Source: Bog-473 sp963736525
Lineage (GTDB): Bacteria > Actinomycetota > Acidimicrobiia > Acidimicrobiales > RAAP-2
Length of the DNA stretch: 64,000 nt
Direction of reading: 5' to 3'
Assembly (NCBI GenBank): GCA_963736525.1
Contig: CAVTPF010000012.1
Coordinates: 62,001 to 126,000 of the forward strand
The position numbers and the translations under genes were made by a program. Under the pieces are notes generated by a model. That model did no database searches and had not been told where the DNA came from. It was given only the letters and a program-made list of their open reading frames with translations. How positions within the stretch are numbered: position 1 is the first letter of the stretch; each line of letters starts with the position of its first letter. Below, piece by piece: positions 30,496-41,901 of the stretch.

Positions 30496-31370
30496 CGCGC
30501 ATCGCCGAGCTGCTCGAGGCCGGGCCGACGTACTCCTTCGAGTTCTTCCCGCCGAAGAACGACAAGGAGCTCGCCACCCTGGCCCGCACCATCGGCGAGC
30601 TGCAGCCGCTCGAGCCGTCCTTTGTCTCGGTCACCTACCGGGGCGGGGCCGCGTCGCGCCAGCGCACCTTCGACCTCGTCTCGGGCATGCTGCACACGAC
30701 CAGGCTCAACCCCATGGCCCACCTCATCTGCGTGGCGCACACCCGGCTCGAACTGGCCGACATCCTCGTCTCCTTGCGCAAGGTCGGCGTCGAGAACCTG
30801 ATGGCCCTCGGGGGCGACCCGCCCGAGGACCCCGACGCCGGACCGGGCGAACTGGCCTACGCCGCGGAGCTGGTGCAGCTCGCCCGCGCCATCGGGGGAT
30901 TCTCGGTGGGCGTGGCGGCCCACCCGGCGGGGCACCCGCGCTCGCGGGACCTGACGAGCGACCGCGACCACCTGGCCGCCAAGCTCGAGCTGGCCGACTT
31001 CGGCGTGACCCAGTTCTTCTTCGAGGCCTCGGAGTACCAATCCCTCGTCGCCGACCTGCATGAGCGCGGCGTCGACACGCCCGTGCTGCCCGGCATCCTG
31101 CCCGTGACCTCCCTGTCGACCATGGGCCGCCTGGGCGCCATGGGCGCGGCCGCGCCGGCCTGGATGGAGGAGCGCCTGCGCGCCGCCGACGAGCGGGGCG
31201 GGGCCGACGCGGTGCGCAAGGAGGGCGTGGAGCTGGCCACCGAGCTCTGCTCGCACCTCCTCGAATCCGGCGTGCCGGGGCTGCACTTCTACACCTTCAA
31301 CACCTCGAGCGCGACGCGTGAGATCTACGCCGCGCTGGGCCTGGGGCCAAGCAGGCCAAGCGGCGCCTGA
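30492..31370 (+). CDS. metF: 5,10-methylenetetrahydrofolate reductase
   Basis: MetF is a flavoprotein that reduces methylene-THF to methyl-THF for methionine synthesis. The 292-residue TIM barrel starts YSFEFFPPKNDKEL with the catalytic Glu, then PSFVSVTYRGGAASRQRT, a LMALGGDPPED loop that contacts FAD, and QFFFEASEYQSLV. The GTG start overlaps the cupin stop, and it closes the purN-purH-folD-cupin-metF operon. No terminator hairpin stands out before the next gene, which starts about 70 bases later. Confidence 0.95.
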   Translation: MTRIAELLEAGPTYSFEFFPPKNDKELATLARTIGELQPLEPSFVSVTYRGGAASRQRTFDLVSGMLHTTRLNPMAHLICVAHTRLELADILVSLRKVGVENLMALGGDPPEDPDAGPGELAYAAELVQLARAIGGFSVGVAAHPAGHPRSRDLTSDRDHLAAKLELADFGVTQFFFEASEYQSLVADLHERGVDTPVLPGILPVTSLSTMGRLGAMGAAAPAWMEERLRAADERGGADAVRKEGVELATELCSHLLESGVPGLHFYTFNTSSATREIYAALGLGPSRPSGA

Positions 31371-31397
31371 CCTCTGGCCGGAGGGCGACCGTGAGAG

Positions 31398-31443
31398 ATA
31401 GTGGGTATCAGGGGCGGTAGTGGGTCGGTAACATAGTGGGTAT
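31398..31443 (+). promoter_or_regulatory. Three direct repeats before the nucleotidyltransferase module
   Basis: ATAGTGGGTAT occurs at 31398-31408 and 31433-31443, with a variant GTAGTGGGTC at 31417-31426. The third copy overlaps the ATG of the next gene. Direct repeats so close to a start suggest an operator for autoregulation, as in toxin-antitoxin operons. No consensus -35/-10 pair is evident. The function is inferred from position only. Confidence 0.45.
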
Positions 31444-32080
31444 GGCCTACGTGGTCGCCCGCCCCAGGGGACGCTTCGAGATCCGTGAGTCCGTGCACAC
31501 GGCCAAGGGCCCGCGGGCCCGCTCACTGGCCAACTTCGCCGACCTGACCGATGACGTGCTGGCCACGGCGCGCGACCGGGCCAGCCGGCCGTTCGACCCG
31601 GAGGCCGTGCGAGCCTCGGCACGGCGGGCGCTGTCACGGCGTGCTTCGGCCCGGCGGGATCCGGCCCGGCGGGATCCCGCCCGGCGTGATCCGGCCCGTC
31701 GTGATCCGGCCCGTCGTGATCCGGCCCGGCGGGGCCGGATGCCCGCGCCCGCGCCCCCGCCCTCCCGCCGGAGCCCCGGCCACGCCGACAGTGCGGACAG
31801 CCCCAACAGCCCCGGCCGCCCCGCGCCGACACCGCGCGCGGCCCGCCGTTTCGTCGCCTCGTCGCGGCGCATGGCCGATTCGCTCGAGGCCCGTCCCCCG
31901 GCGCCGGGGAGCGGCGGCGAGAGGGATCCGGGCGACATCCTGATCGATCTCCTCGACTTCGCCGAGCAGATCACGGCGTTCACGCCCGAGCGTGCACCAG
32001 CGGAGCTGACGTTCCCGCCGCTGGCGGAGGTGGTCGCGGCGACCGCGGAGCGGCGGGCCGGTGGTGGGCCGGAAGGGTGA
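31442..32080 (+). CDS. Hypothetical protein with ARRDP repeats, first gene of NTase module
   Basis: This 212-residue protein is of unrecognised family. The first 60 residues (start MAYVVARPRGRFEIRESVHT, then ARSLANFADLTDDVL) look like a compact beta-rich domain similar to the N-terminus of some transposase-like proteins. They are followed by five ARRDP pentapeptides, a proline/serine-rich linker, and an acidic amphipathic C-terminus (GDILIDLLDFAEQITAF). It is basic and resembles a DNA-binding antitoxin in layout. Its stop overlaps the start of the nucleotidyltransferase gene. No membrane segment or signal peptide is seen. Confidence 0.65.
   Translation: MAYVVARPRGRFEIRESVHTAKGPRARSLANFADLTDDVLATARDRASRPFDPEAVRASARRALSRRASARRDPARRDPARRDPARRDPARRDPARRGRMPAPAPPPSRRSPGHADSADSPNSPGRPAPTPRAARRFVASSRRMADSLEARPPAPGSGGERDPGDILIDLLDFAEQITAFTPERAPAELTFPPLAEVVAATAERRAGGGPEG
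31649..31723. repeat. Five 15-bp tandem repeats in coding sequence
   Basis: GCCCGGCGGGATCCG and close variants are repeated five times, encoding five ARRDP units. Substitutions between copies (GGCGGG to GTCGTG) are mainly silent, so the peptide repeat is conserved while the DNA has drifted. This hints at selection on the protein repeat. Confidence 0.9.
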
Positions 32081-32646
32081 CCGTGGCCGCCGCTCCCGCC
32101 CCGCTCGGACGGCTCGCCTCCCGGATCGTCACGCTGCACGAGATGCTCGACTCGCTCGGCGTGCCGCACCAGTTCGGGGGTGCCCTCGCGCTGGCCTGGT
32201 ACCGCAACCCCCGGGCGACGACGGACATCGACGTGAACCTGACCCTGCCGCCCGAGGCGGCGGCCCCCATCCTCGGGGCGATCGCCACCCTCGGGGTCAC
32301 CGTCACCGCCGCCGACCGGGCGCTCATCGCACGGGACGGCCAGGCCCGCTTGGACTGGGACGGCTCCTACCTCGACGTCTTCTTCGCCACCATCGAGTTC
32401 CACCACGACATGGCACGGCGGGCGCGGACCGTGCGGTTCGGGCCCGTGGAGATCCCGATCCTGTCCCCCGAGCACCTCGTCGTCTGCAAGGCCGTCTTCG
32501 ACCGGCCCAAGGACTGGCTCGACATCGAGGAGATGGTCCGCTGGGGGACGGCGATCGACGCCTCCGCCACGCTGGGCTGGGTCGCCGCCATCCTGGGTCC
32601 GGACGCGCCGGCGTACGCCCGCCTCACCGGGGTGCTCACGGCATGA
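32077..32646 (+). CDS. Nucleotidyltransferase-fold protein (AbiEii-like)
   Basis: This 189-residue nucleotidyltransferase superfamily protein has Gly34-Gly35 in FGGALALAW, followed by RATTDIDVNL with metal ligands Asp50 and Asp52, and LDVFF near Asp99 as the likely third acidic residue. ILSPEHLVVCKAVFDRPKDWLDIEEM has the Lys and Asp pattern found in AbiEii/MNT-type toxins and aminoglycoside nucleotidyltransferases. The GTG start overlaps the previous gene's stop. The pairing with a small basic protein suggests a toxin-antitoxin or phage-defence module between metF and icd. The activity is inferred. Confidence 0.78.
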   Translation: MTVAAAPAPLGRLASRIVTLHEMLDSLGVPHQFGGALALAWYRNPRATTDIDVNLTLPPEAAAPILGAIATLGVTVTAADRALIARDGQARLDWDGSYLDVFFATIEFHHDMARRARTVRFGPVEIPILSPEHLVVCKAVFDRPKDWLDIEEMVRWGTAIDASATLGWVAAILGPDAPAYARLTGVLTA

Positions 32647-32712
32647 GGCGGCAGTCGCCCGAGCGACCAGCCCAATTGGGACCGCCCCGCCCCGCCCCGT
32701 AGCATCCGGTCC

Positions 32713-33909
<1,197 letters not shown>

Positions 33910-33979
33910 TTCGCCCTCCGCACTCGCCCCACTCGCCCCCCTGTCGGATTCCTCGCTGTCGGAAAGGAACACACTCACC

Positions 33980-34975
33980 ATGGCCAAGCCCCCCGTCCAC
34001 GTCACCGTCACCGGCGCCGGCGGCCAGATCGGCTACTCCATCCTGTTCCGCATCGCCTCGGGTCAGCTCCTCGGCGAGGATCAGCCGATCGTGCTGCGCC
34101 TGCTCGAGATCGAGCCCGCCATGAAGGTGCTCGAGGGCGTCTGCATGGAGATCGACGACGGGGCCTTCCGGCTGGTCCACGACATCGTGCCGACCTCCGA
34201 TCTGAAGACCGCCTTCGACGGGACGTCGTGGGCCCTGCTGGTCGGTTCGGTGCCGCGCAAGGCCGGCATGGAGCGCGGCGACCTGCTCAACGTCAACGGG
34301 GGGATCTTCAAGCCCCAGGGCCGGGCCATCGCGGAGAACGCCGCCTCGGACGTCCGGGTCCTCGTCGTGGGCAACCCCTGCAACACCAACTGCCTGATCG
34401 CGCGGTCCAATGCGCCCGAGGTGCCCGCCGACCGCTGGTTCGCCATGACCCGGCTCGACGAGAACCGCGCCAAGGCGCAGCTGGCCCGCAAGGCCGGCGT
34501 GCTGGCGGGCGACGTGACGAACGTCGCCATCTGGGGCAACCACTCGGCGACGCAGTTCCCCGACTTCGCCAACGCCAAGATCGGCGGGAAACCGGCACCC
34601 GAGGTCATCAGCGACGAGGCCTGGCTCCGGGGCGACTTCATCACGACCGTGCAGAAGCGCGGGGCCGCCATCATCGACGCTCGTGGCTCCTCCTCGGCCG
34701 CCTCGGCCGCTGCGGCCGCGATCGACACCGTGGTCTCGCTGCGCACCAAGACCGACAAAGGCGACTGCTTCTCGGTCGCCATCGCGAGCGAGGGCCAGTA
34801 CGGGGCGCCCGAGGGCCTCCAGTTCGGGTTCCCGGTCGCCTCGGACGGAAAGGGCGGCTGGTCCGTCGTCGAGGGATTCGCCCGCGACGACTTCGCCACC
34901 GAGCGCATCGGCATCACGACCGACGAGCTGCTGGCCGAGCGCGACGACGTCAAGGAGCTGGGCCTCATCGGCTGA
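33980..34975 (+). CDS. mdh: Malate dehydrogenase
   Basis: This NAD-dependent malate dehydrogenase of 331 residues belongs to the group resembling cytosolic and actinobacterial enzymes. The Rossmann start is VTVTGAGGQIGYSILFRIASGQL. The catalytic residues are in MTRLDENRAKAQLARKAG and the proton-relay His in WGNHSATQFPDF. AAAIIDARGSSSAASAA is the conserved helix near the C-terminus. GGAAAGGAAC precedes the ATG. It probably shares an operon with icd. Confidence 0.97.
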   Translation: MAKPPVHVTVTGAGGQIGYSILFRIASGQLLGEDQPIVLRLLEIEPAMKVLEGVCMEIDDGAFRLVHDIVPTSDLKTAFDGTSWALLVGSVPRKAGMERGDLLNVNGGIFKPQGRAIAENAASDVRVLVVGNPCNTNCLIARSNAPEVPADRWFAMTRLDENRAKAQLARKAGVLAGDVTNVAIWGNHSATQFPDFANAKIGGKPAPEVISDEAWLRGDFITTVQKRGAAIIDARGSSSAASAAAAAIDTVVSLRTKTDKGDCFSVAIASEGQYGAPEGLQFGFPVASDGKGGWSVVEGFARDDFATERIGITTDELLAERDDVKELGLIG

Positions 34976-34977
34976 AA

Positions 34978-34990
34978 GGGGTAACACCCC
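34978..34990 (+). terminator. Small hairpin just after mdh
   Basis: GGGGT, AAC, ACCCC forms a 5-bp stem directly after the mdh stop. It is short and has no U-tract. It could mark the end of the icd-mdh transcript but is weak evidence alone. Confidence 0.25.
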
Positions 34991-35070
34991 CGGTACGATG
35001 CAGGCTTGATTCCTCGTACACCCGCCTGCCGTCACCGGCTGTTCGCGGCCATGAAACCGCCGCGAAACAC

Positions 35071-36698
<1,628 letters not shown>

Positions 36699-36702
<4 letters not shown>

Positions 36703-37643
36703 CGCGTGCGCTGTTGAGCCGTGTCGCCGAGTCGATCTTCTGGGTGGGTCGCTACGTCGAGCGGGCCGAGGGGACGGCGCGCATCCTCGACGTCTCGGTG
36801 TACCAGGCCCTCGAGCAGAGCGACGTCGAGGGCTCCAACGCGGCGCGGCGGCTCCTGGCCGTCATGGGACTGCCCGACTCGGGGACCGAGACCCTCTGGC
36901 AGGCGACCGAGCGGCTCGCCACCGACCCGCAGAACCGGTCGTCCATCGCCGGTGCGCTCGCCGCGGCACGCGAGAACACCCGCGCCGTGCGCCACGTCGT
37001 GCCGGTGGAGTTCTGGGAGCACATCAACGCCACCTGGGCCGAGCTGCCGGCGCAGTGGGAGGTGGCGCGCCGGGCGGGACCGGCCTACTACCTCTCCTTC
37101 GTCAAGACGCAGTGCGCGGGCATGATGGGCCTGGCCGACACCATGATGAGCCGGGACCAGACCTGGCTCTTCTTCACCCTCGGCCGCTGCCTGGAGCGCA
37201 CCGACGTGGTCGCCCGCCAACTGGCCACCGTGGCGTTCGACGAGGTGTTCGACAGCGGCCTCGTCATGCTGCTGCGGTCCTGCGGCGGCTACGAGCCCTA
37301 CCTGCGGTTGTCCCAGGGGGTGGTCGAGCCGGGTCGCGTCCTCGACTTCCTGCTGCGCGACCGGCTCTTCCCCCGGTCGGCCTTCGCATCCTTGACCCTG
37401 GCCGAGGACTGCCTCGACCAGATCAACGCCGGCCGGGAGGGGACGTGGGACGACGCCCGCGGGCTGGTCGGCCTGGCCCGGGCCGAGCTCGAGTACTCGG
37501 CGCCGTCCACCCTGGCGCGGGGCCTCGAGACGCGCCTGGAACGCCTGCAGGCGTCCATCTCCTCGGTGAGCGATGCCGTGACCCGGCGCTACTTCGCCCA
37601 GGACCTGCCCGTGCAGTGGCGGCAGGGGGGTGGGGGCGGGTGA
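36699..37643 (+). CDS. Alpha-E domain protein
   Basis: This 314-residue all-helical alpha-E (DUF403) protein has the typical start LLSRVAESIFWVGRYVERAEGTARILDV and a second helix pair with RDQTWLFFTLGRCLERTDVVARQL. The family has conserved Glu and Arg residues and no proven activity; it always accompanies ATP-grasp and transglutaminase-like partners. The GTG start overlaps the ATP-grasp stop and its TGA overlaps the next GTG. Fusions of the two proteins in other genomes suggest a complex. Confidence 0.9.
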
Positions 37644-38482
37644 GCCGCGGCGACGGGTGGCGGCTCCGGGTCTCCCACGAGACCCGCTTCGACTACGACG
37701 CCCCGGCGCGGGCCTCGTACAACGAGCTCCGCCTCACGCCGCGCACCGAGCTGCGCCAGACCGCGCTCGAGACGCGGGTGGTGACCCTGCCGGCGGCGCC
37801 CCAGTACTCCTACGTCGACTACTGGGGGACGCACGTGGTGGCCTTCAACGTCGACCGCGGTCACGAGGTGCTCTCCATCACGGGCAACTCGCTGGTCGAC
37901 ACCCAGGCCGCCGACGAGCCCGAGGACTGCACGTGGGAGGACGTCGCCGATGCGTCGCTGACGATGGCCGACTTCCTGTCGCACAACCTCTACACGGCCC
38001 CGGGCGGCGAGCTCACCGAGCTGGGGGCCGGGCTCCGGGCCGACCGGCCGCTGCAGACCGTTCGGCGCATCATCGAGACCACCCATGACGCACTGCGCTA
38101 CATCCGGGGCGTCACCTCGGTGCACACGTCGGCCAACGAGGCCTACGCCGATGGCGCGGGCGTCTGCCAGGACTTCGCCCACCTGGCCCTCGCCCTGGCC
38201 AAGTCGGTCGAACTGCCGGCGCGCTACGTCTCGGGCTACTTCCACCCCGAGGAGGACGCGACGATCGGCGAGGAGATCACGGGGGAGAGCCACGCCTGGG
38301 TGGAGTTCTGGACCGGGCGTTGGTGGGGCTACGACCCCACCAACGACTGCCCCGTGGGGGAGCGTCACGTGGCCGTCGGCCGGGGCCGCGACTACGGCGA
38401 CGTGCCGCCGGTCAAGGGCGTCTACGCCGGTAACGCCGAGAACCGCATGCGGGTGGTGGTCCGGATGACGAGGACCCACTGA
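37640..38482 (+). CDS. Transglutaminase-like cysteine protease family protein
   Basis: This 280-residue transglutaminase-fold protein has an N-terminal beta-domain (RVSHETRFDYDAPARASYNELRL) followed by a papain-like core. The catalytic Cys is in ADGAGVCQDFAHLAL, His in ESHAWVEFW and Asp in GYDPTNDCPVGE. It lacks a signal peptide. It completes the triad with ATP-grasp and alpha-E proteins, presumably cutting or crosslinking the peptide that the ATP-grasp enzyme builds. The GTG start overlaps the previous stop. Confidence 0.92.
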   Translation: MSRGDGWRLRVSHETRFDYDAPARASYNELRLTPRTELRQTALETRVVTLPAAPQYSYVDYWGTHVVAFNVDRGHEVLSITGNSLVDTQAADEPEDCTWEDVADASLTMADFLSHNLYTAPGGELTELGAGLRADRPLQTVRRIIETTHDALRYIRGVTSVHTSANEAYADGAGVCQDFAHLALALAKSVELPARYVSGYFHPEEDATIGEEITGESHAWVEFWTGRWWGYDPTNDCPVGERHVAVGRGRDYGDVPPVKGVYAGNAENRMRVVVRMTRTH

Positions 38483-38520
38483 GCGGGGATGCCGCTCCCG
38501 CCGACGGATCGCCCGGTGCC

Positions 38521-39177
38521 GTGCTGACGAGGATGCGCATCTGGTTGCCCGATGCGCCCGGCGTGCTCGGGGCGGTGGCCGCCGAGATCGGGGCGATGAA
38601 GGGCAACGTCGTCGGGCTCGAGGTGCTCGAGCGCGAGGCGGGCGTGGCGATCGACGAGCTGGTGGTGGAGCTGCCGGAAGAGCCCGGCGTGCTCGAGGCG
38701 GTGTGCCGCGGGGTGCGCAACGTCCCCGGGGCGGGCGTCGAGGAGGTCACGCCGCTGTCGGCGGCGGAGGCGCCCGACCGGGAGGACACCGTCCTCGCCG
38801 CTGCGGCGGGGATCCTGCAGGCCGCCACCCCCACGGCGGCCATGAACGCGCTGAGCGGCCATTTGATGGCGCTCTTCGACCTGTCCTGGCTGGCCCTCGC
38901 CGACGACGGGCTCGAGCGCTTCAGCGAGGTGCACGGCGAAGCGCCCTCCGTGCAGTGGGTGGCCGCGTTCGCCGAGGGCTCGCGCAGCGGCACCGACCCG
39001 GCCCACGACACCACCGGGTCGGGTGTCTTCGTCGAACCCGTTCCCGAGACCGGGTTCACCGTGTGCGGCGGCCGCCCGGTGCCGATCAGACACCGGGAGC
39101 GCCACGAGATCGCCATGCTGGTCATGGTGGCGGCGCGCTTCGTCGACGCGCTGGCCGGGCGCGACCGCGGCAGCTGA
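38521..39177 (+). CDS. ACT-domain protein
   Basis: This 218-residue protein has an N-terminal ACT domain (MRIWLPDAPGVLGAVAAEIGAMKGNVVGLEVLEREA, about residues 5-70), which usually binds amino acids. The C-terminal half (about 90-215) looks like a GAF-type small-molecule domain but is not confidently assigned. No catalytic domain is visible, so a regulatory role is likely, with ligand unknown. It follows the transglutaminase by 38 bases on the same strand. Confidence 0.7.
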   Translation: MLTRMRIWLPDAPGVLGAVAAEIGAMKGNVVGLEVLEREAGVAIDELVVELPEEPGVLEAVCRGVRNVPGAGVEEVTPLSAAEAPDREDTVLAAAAGILQAATPTAAMNALSGHLMALFDLSWLALADDGLERFSEVHGEAPSVQWVAAFAEGSRSGTDPAHDTTGSGVFVEPVPETGFTVCGGRPVPIRHRERHEIAMLVMVAARFVDALAGRDRGS

Positions 39178-39232
39178 CGCCGGGGGACCGGGCAGACCGC
39201 CGTGACGCGGCCGGAGGCCTAGTGTCCGTGGG

Positions 39233-40315
39233 ATGTTGCGCCTCGGGTTCGTCGGCTCGGGTCTGATCGCCTGGGCCCACGGGCTGGGCCTCAAGGCGAT
39301 GAGGGACGGCGGGGTGACCGACGCGTCGATCGTCGCAGTCCACGACCCACGGGAGCGGCGGGCCCACGGCTTCGCCGATGCGATGGGTGCCGACGCGGCG
39401 GTCGTGGGCAGCGCCGCGGAGGTTGCGGCGCGCTGTGACGCGGTGTGGGTGTGCACGCCGACGGCGGCGCATCGTCATGCGGTGGACGAGGCACTGGCGG
39501 CGGGCCGCGCCGTGTTCTGCGAAAAGCCGTTGGACCGGGACCTGGCGGGGGCCCGCGCGCTCGTCCAGGCGGTGGCCGCGTCCGGGCTGCCGAGCCAATG
39601 CGGTCTGGTGCTGCGGAGCGCGCCGGTGTTCCGGGCGCTCCGCGACCTGGTGCGGTCGGGGGAGCTGGGCGACCCGATGGCCGCCGTGTTCCGCGACGAC
39701 CAGTACTTCCCCGTGCAGGGTACCTACGCCTCGCAGTGGCGGGCCGATGTGGCCCAGGCCGGTGGCGGCTGTCTCATCGAGCACTCCATCCACGACGTCG
39801 ACATCCTGCGTTTCTGCTTCGGGGAGGTGGACGAGGTGGCGGCCCGGACGGCCAACCACGCCGGCCACGAGGGGATCGAGGACCTGGCCAGCGTGTCCCT
39901 GTCGTTTGCCTCGGGCCTGGAGGCACACCTCACGAGCGTGTGGCACGACATCTTGAGCAGGGGTTCGACGCGCCGGGTGGAGGTGTTCTGCCGCGCCGCC
40001 ATGGTGTGGTTGGACGACGAATTCCGGGGGCCGCTGCACATCCAGACGAGCGAGGGGATGGAGGCGCGGGCGTGCCCGTCACCGGATTGGGTGGACGCAC
40101 TGCCGTTGCCCGACGACGAGGTCGGGCTCGCCGTGCGGGCCTACGTGGAGGCCGATCGGGCCTTCGTCGACGCCGTGACGGCGGGGACGCCGCCCGCACC
40201 CGGGCTCGACGTGGCGCTGGCGGCCCACCGGCTGGTCGACGCCGCGTACCGTTCCGCCGCCGCCGGGGGCGTGCCGCTCGCCGTGCGGGAAGGCGCACCC
40301 TCGCCTCAAGGATGA
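39233..40315 (+). CDS. Gfo/Idh/MocA family oxidoreductase
   Basis: This NAD(P)-dependent oxidoreductase has 360 residues. The Rossmann fold begins RLGFVGSGLIAWAHGLGL, followed by DAVWVCTPTAAHRHAVDEAL and the catalytic CEKPLDRDLAGARAL with the EKP lysine. GGGCLIEHSIHDVDILRF carries the His of the C-terminal substrate domain. Typical substrates are sugars, inositols or amino sugars; none is indicated by the neighbours. A small gap of about 55 bases separates it from the ACT-domain gene. Confidence 0.9.
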   Translation: MLRLGFVGSGLIAWAHGLGLKAMRDGGVTDASIVAVHDPRERRAHGFADAMGADAAVVGSAAEVAARCDAVWVCTPTAAHRHAVDEALAAGRAVFCEKPLDRDLAGARALVQAVAASGLPSQCGLVLRSAPVFRALRDLVRSGELGDPMAAVFRDDQYFPVQGTYASQWRADVAQAGGGCLIEHSIHDVDILRFCFGEVDEVAARTANHAGHEGIEDLASVSLSFASGLEAHLTSVWHDILSRGSTRRVEVFCRAAMVWLDDEFRGPLHIQTSEGMEARACPSPDWVDALPLPDDEVGLAVRAYVEADRAFVDAVTAGTPPAPGLDVALAAHRLVDAAYRSAAAGGVPLAVREGAPSPQG

Positions 40316-40505
40316 TTTCGGCGGGGCCGGCCTCATCCTGAAGTCGGATTGCGGGCCGGAAAAGCGGGGTTGACCAGGGGCAGAACCTCTCCGAAGCGGC
40401 ATCGGGCGTCGCGGGAGCGAGGTTACGATTGCCCCTGGCCGCCCGTCGTCCGACGAGCCGCCCGGCGCTCTCCCCCGGACAGCGAGAGAAGGAGACCCAA
40501 CGAGC

Positions 40506-41294
40506 GTGCGCTCACTGTTTCGCATCTTCACCCAGCAGCCCCTCGCCGCGAAGGTGCCCGAGGTCACCGCGCTGTTCTGGGTGATCAAGATCTCCACCAC
40601 GGCGGCCGGCGAGGCCATCTCCGACACGTTCGTCAACAACAAGGAACTCGGCTTCGTGGTGGAGGTCTCGATGTTCTGCGTCGCGCTGTTCCTGCAGTTC
40701 CGGGCCCGGCGCTACTCGGCCGTCACGTACTGGTTCCTGGCGCTCGCCATCGCGACGGCCGGCACGGGCGTCGCCGACACGATGCATCTCGTCCTCGGCA
40801 TGCCGTACGCGGTCACCTCGCTGTTCTGGCTGCTGGTGCTCGCGGCGATCTTCTACCTGTGGGACCGGAGCGAGCACACGCTCGACATCCACTCCATCAC
40901 CACCAGCCGGCGGGAGAAGTTCTACTGGTCGGTCGTCTTTGCCACCTTTGCCCTGGGTACCGCTGTCGGGGACTTCGCCGCCACCACCCTCGGCCTGGGC
41001 TACCTGTCGTCGGCCATCTTCTTCTGTGGCGTCATCGTGATCCCGTGGGCGGGCTGGAAATTCCTCAAGTGGAACGGCATCTTCTCCTTCTGGTTCGCCT
41101 ACGTCATCACGCGCCCGATCGGGGCCTCCTTCGCCGACTACGCCAGCAAGGGCCACCAGCTGAGCGGCGCCGACTTGGGCGATTGGCAGACCGCAGTCGC
41201 GATGACCTGCGTGGTGGCGATCCTGGTGGCCTACACGGCATGGGCCCGCTACGACATCCAGTCGCCCGACGTGGAGATCGCCGGCGGCACCTGA
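40506..41294 (+). CDS. COG4705-type integral membrane protein
   Basis: This 262-residue membrane protein has two related halves. KVPEVTALFWVIKISTTAAGEAISD in the first half and REKFYWSVVFATFALGTAVGD in the second resemble each other and the COG4705 family of uncharacterised membrane proteins. About seven TM segments are visible, the last near TAVAMTCVVAILVAYTAWA. GAGAAGGAGA lies upstream of the GTG. No transport substrate is known. The gene is preceded by about 190 bases of non-coding DNA. Confidence 0.78.
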   Translation: MRSLFRIFTQQPLAAKVPEVTALFWVIKISTTAAGEAISDTFVNNKELGFVVEVSMFCVALFLQFRARRYSAVTYWFLALAIATAGTGVADTMHLVLGMPYAVTSLFWLLVLAAIFYLWDRSEHTLDIHSITTSRREKFYWSVVFATFALGTAVGDFAATTLGLGYLSSAIFFCGVIVIPWAGWKFLKWNGIFSFWFAYVITRPIGASFADYASKGHQLSGADLGDWQTAVAMTCVVAILVAYTAWARYDIQSPDVEIAGGT

Positions 41295-41322
41295 GGGCCT
41301 CACCGTCCCATAAGGTGCCCAC

Positions 41323-41829
41323 GTGGACACCGCATCGCTCCTGCTCGAACTGTTCGGACGTATCGAGCCGCTGGCGGTCGAGGTGGTCGACGATCTCGAC
41401 GCGGCGCAGCTCCGACAGGCGCCTGCCCCCGGGGCGAACACCATCGGCTGGCTCGTCTGGCACCTGACCCGCGTCCAGGACCACCACGTCGCCGAGCTCC
41501 TCGGCACCGAGCAGATCTGGGCCACCGGGAAGTGGGCCCGGCGCTGCGGGCTCGACGCCGACCCGTCCAACACCGGCTACGGCCACGGTCCAGAGGACGT
41601 GCTTGAGGTGCGACCCGACGGTCCTGGCGCGCTCCTCGGCTACCTCGCCGAGGTCGACGCGCGCACGAAGGAATTGCTGCGGGGCCTGTCCACCGAGGAC
41701 CTCGACCGGGTGGTCGACCGCCGCTGGGACCCGCCCGTCACCATGGGTGTCCGTCTCGTCAGCGTCGCCGACGACTGCCTCGAGCACGTCGGCCAGGCCG
41801 CCTACGCCCGCGGACTGCTCGGGTTCTGA
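41323..41829 (+). CDS. DinB-like (DUF664) protein
   Basis: This 168-residue four-helix-bundle protein of the DinB/DUF664 superfamily has metal-ligand histidines in WHLTRVQDHHVAELLG and LEHVGQAAYARGLLG. The superfamily includes mycothiol- and bacillithiol-dependent transferases and maleylpyruvate isomerases. In an actinobacterium a mycothiol-linked detoxification role is plausible but not shown. The GTG start is 28 bases after the COG4705 gene. Confidence 0.8.
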   Translation: MDTASLLLELFGRIEPLAVEVVDDLDAAQLRQAPAPGANTIGWLVWHLTRVQDHHVAELLGTEQIWATGKWARRCGLDADPSNTGYGHGPEDVLEVRPDGPGALLGYLAEVDARTKELLRGLSTEDLDRVVDRRWDPPVTMGVRLVSVADDCLEHVGQAAYARGLLGF

Positions 41830-41901
41830 GCGCCCCGCGCTCCGTCTGCGAGGCGGGGCGCGCCTGAACGTGCGGTGCTGCCGCCGGCCACCCGGGGGGA
41901 C

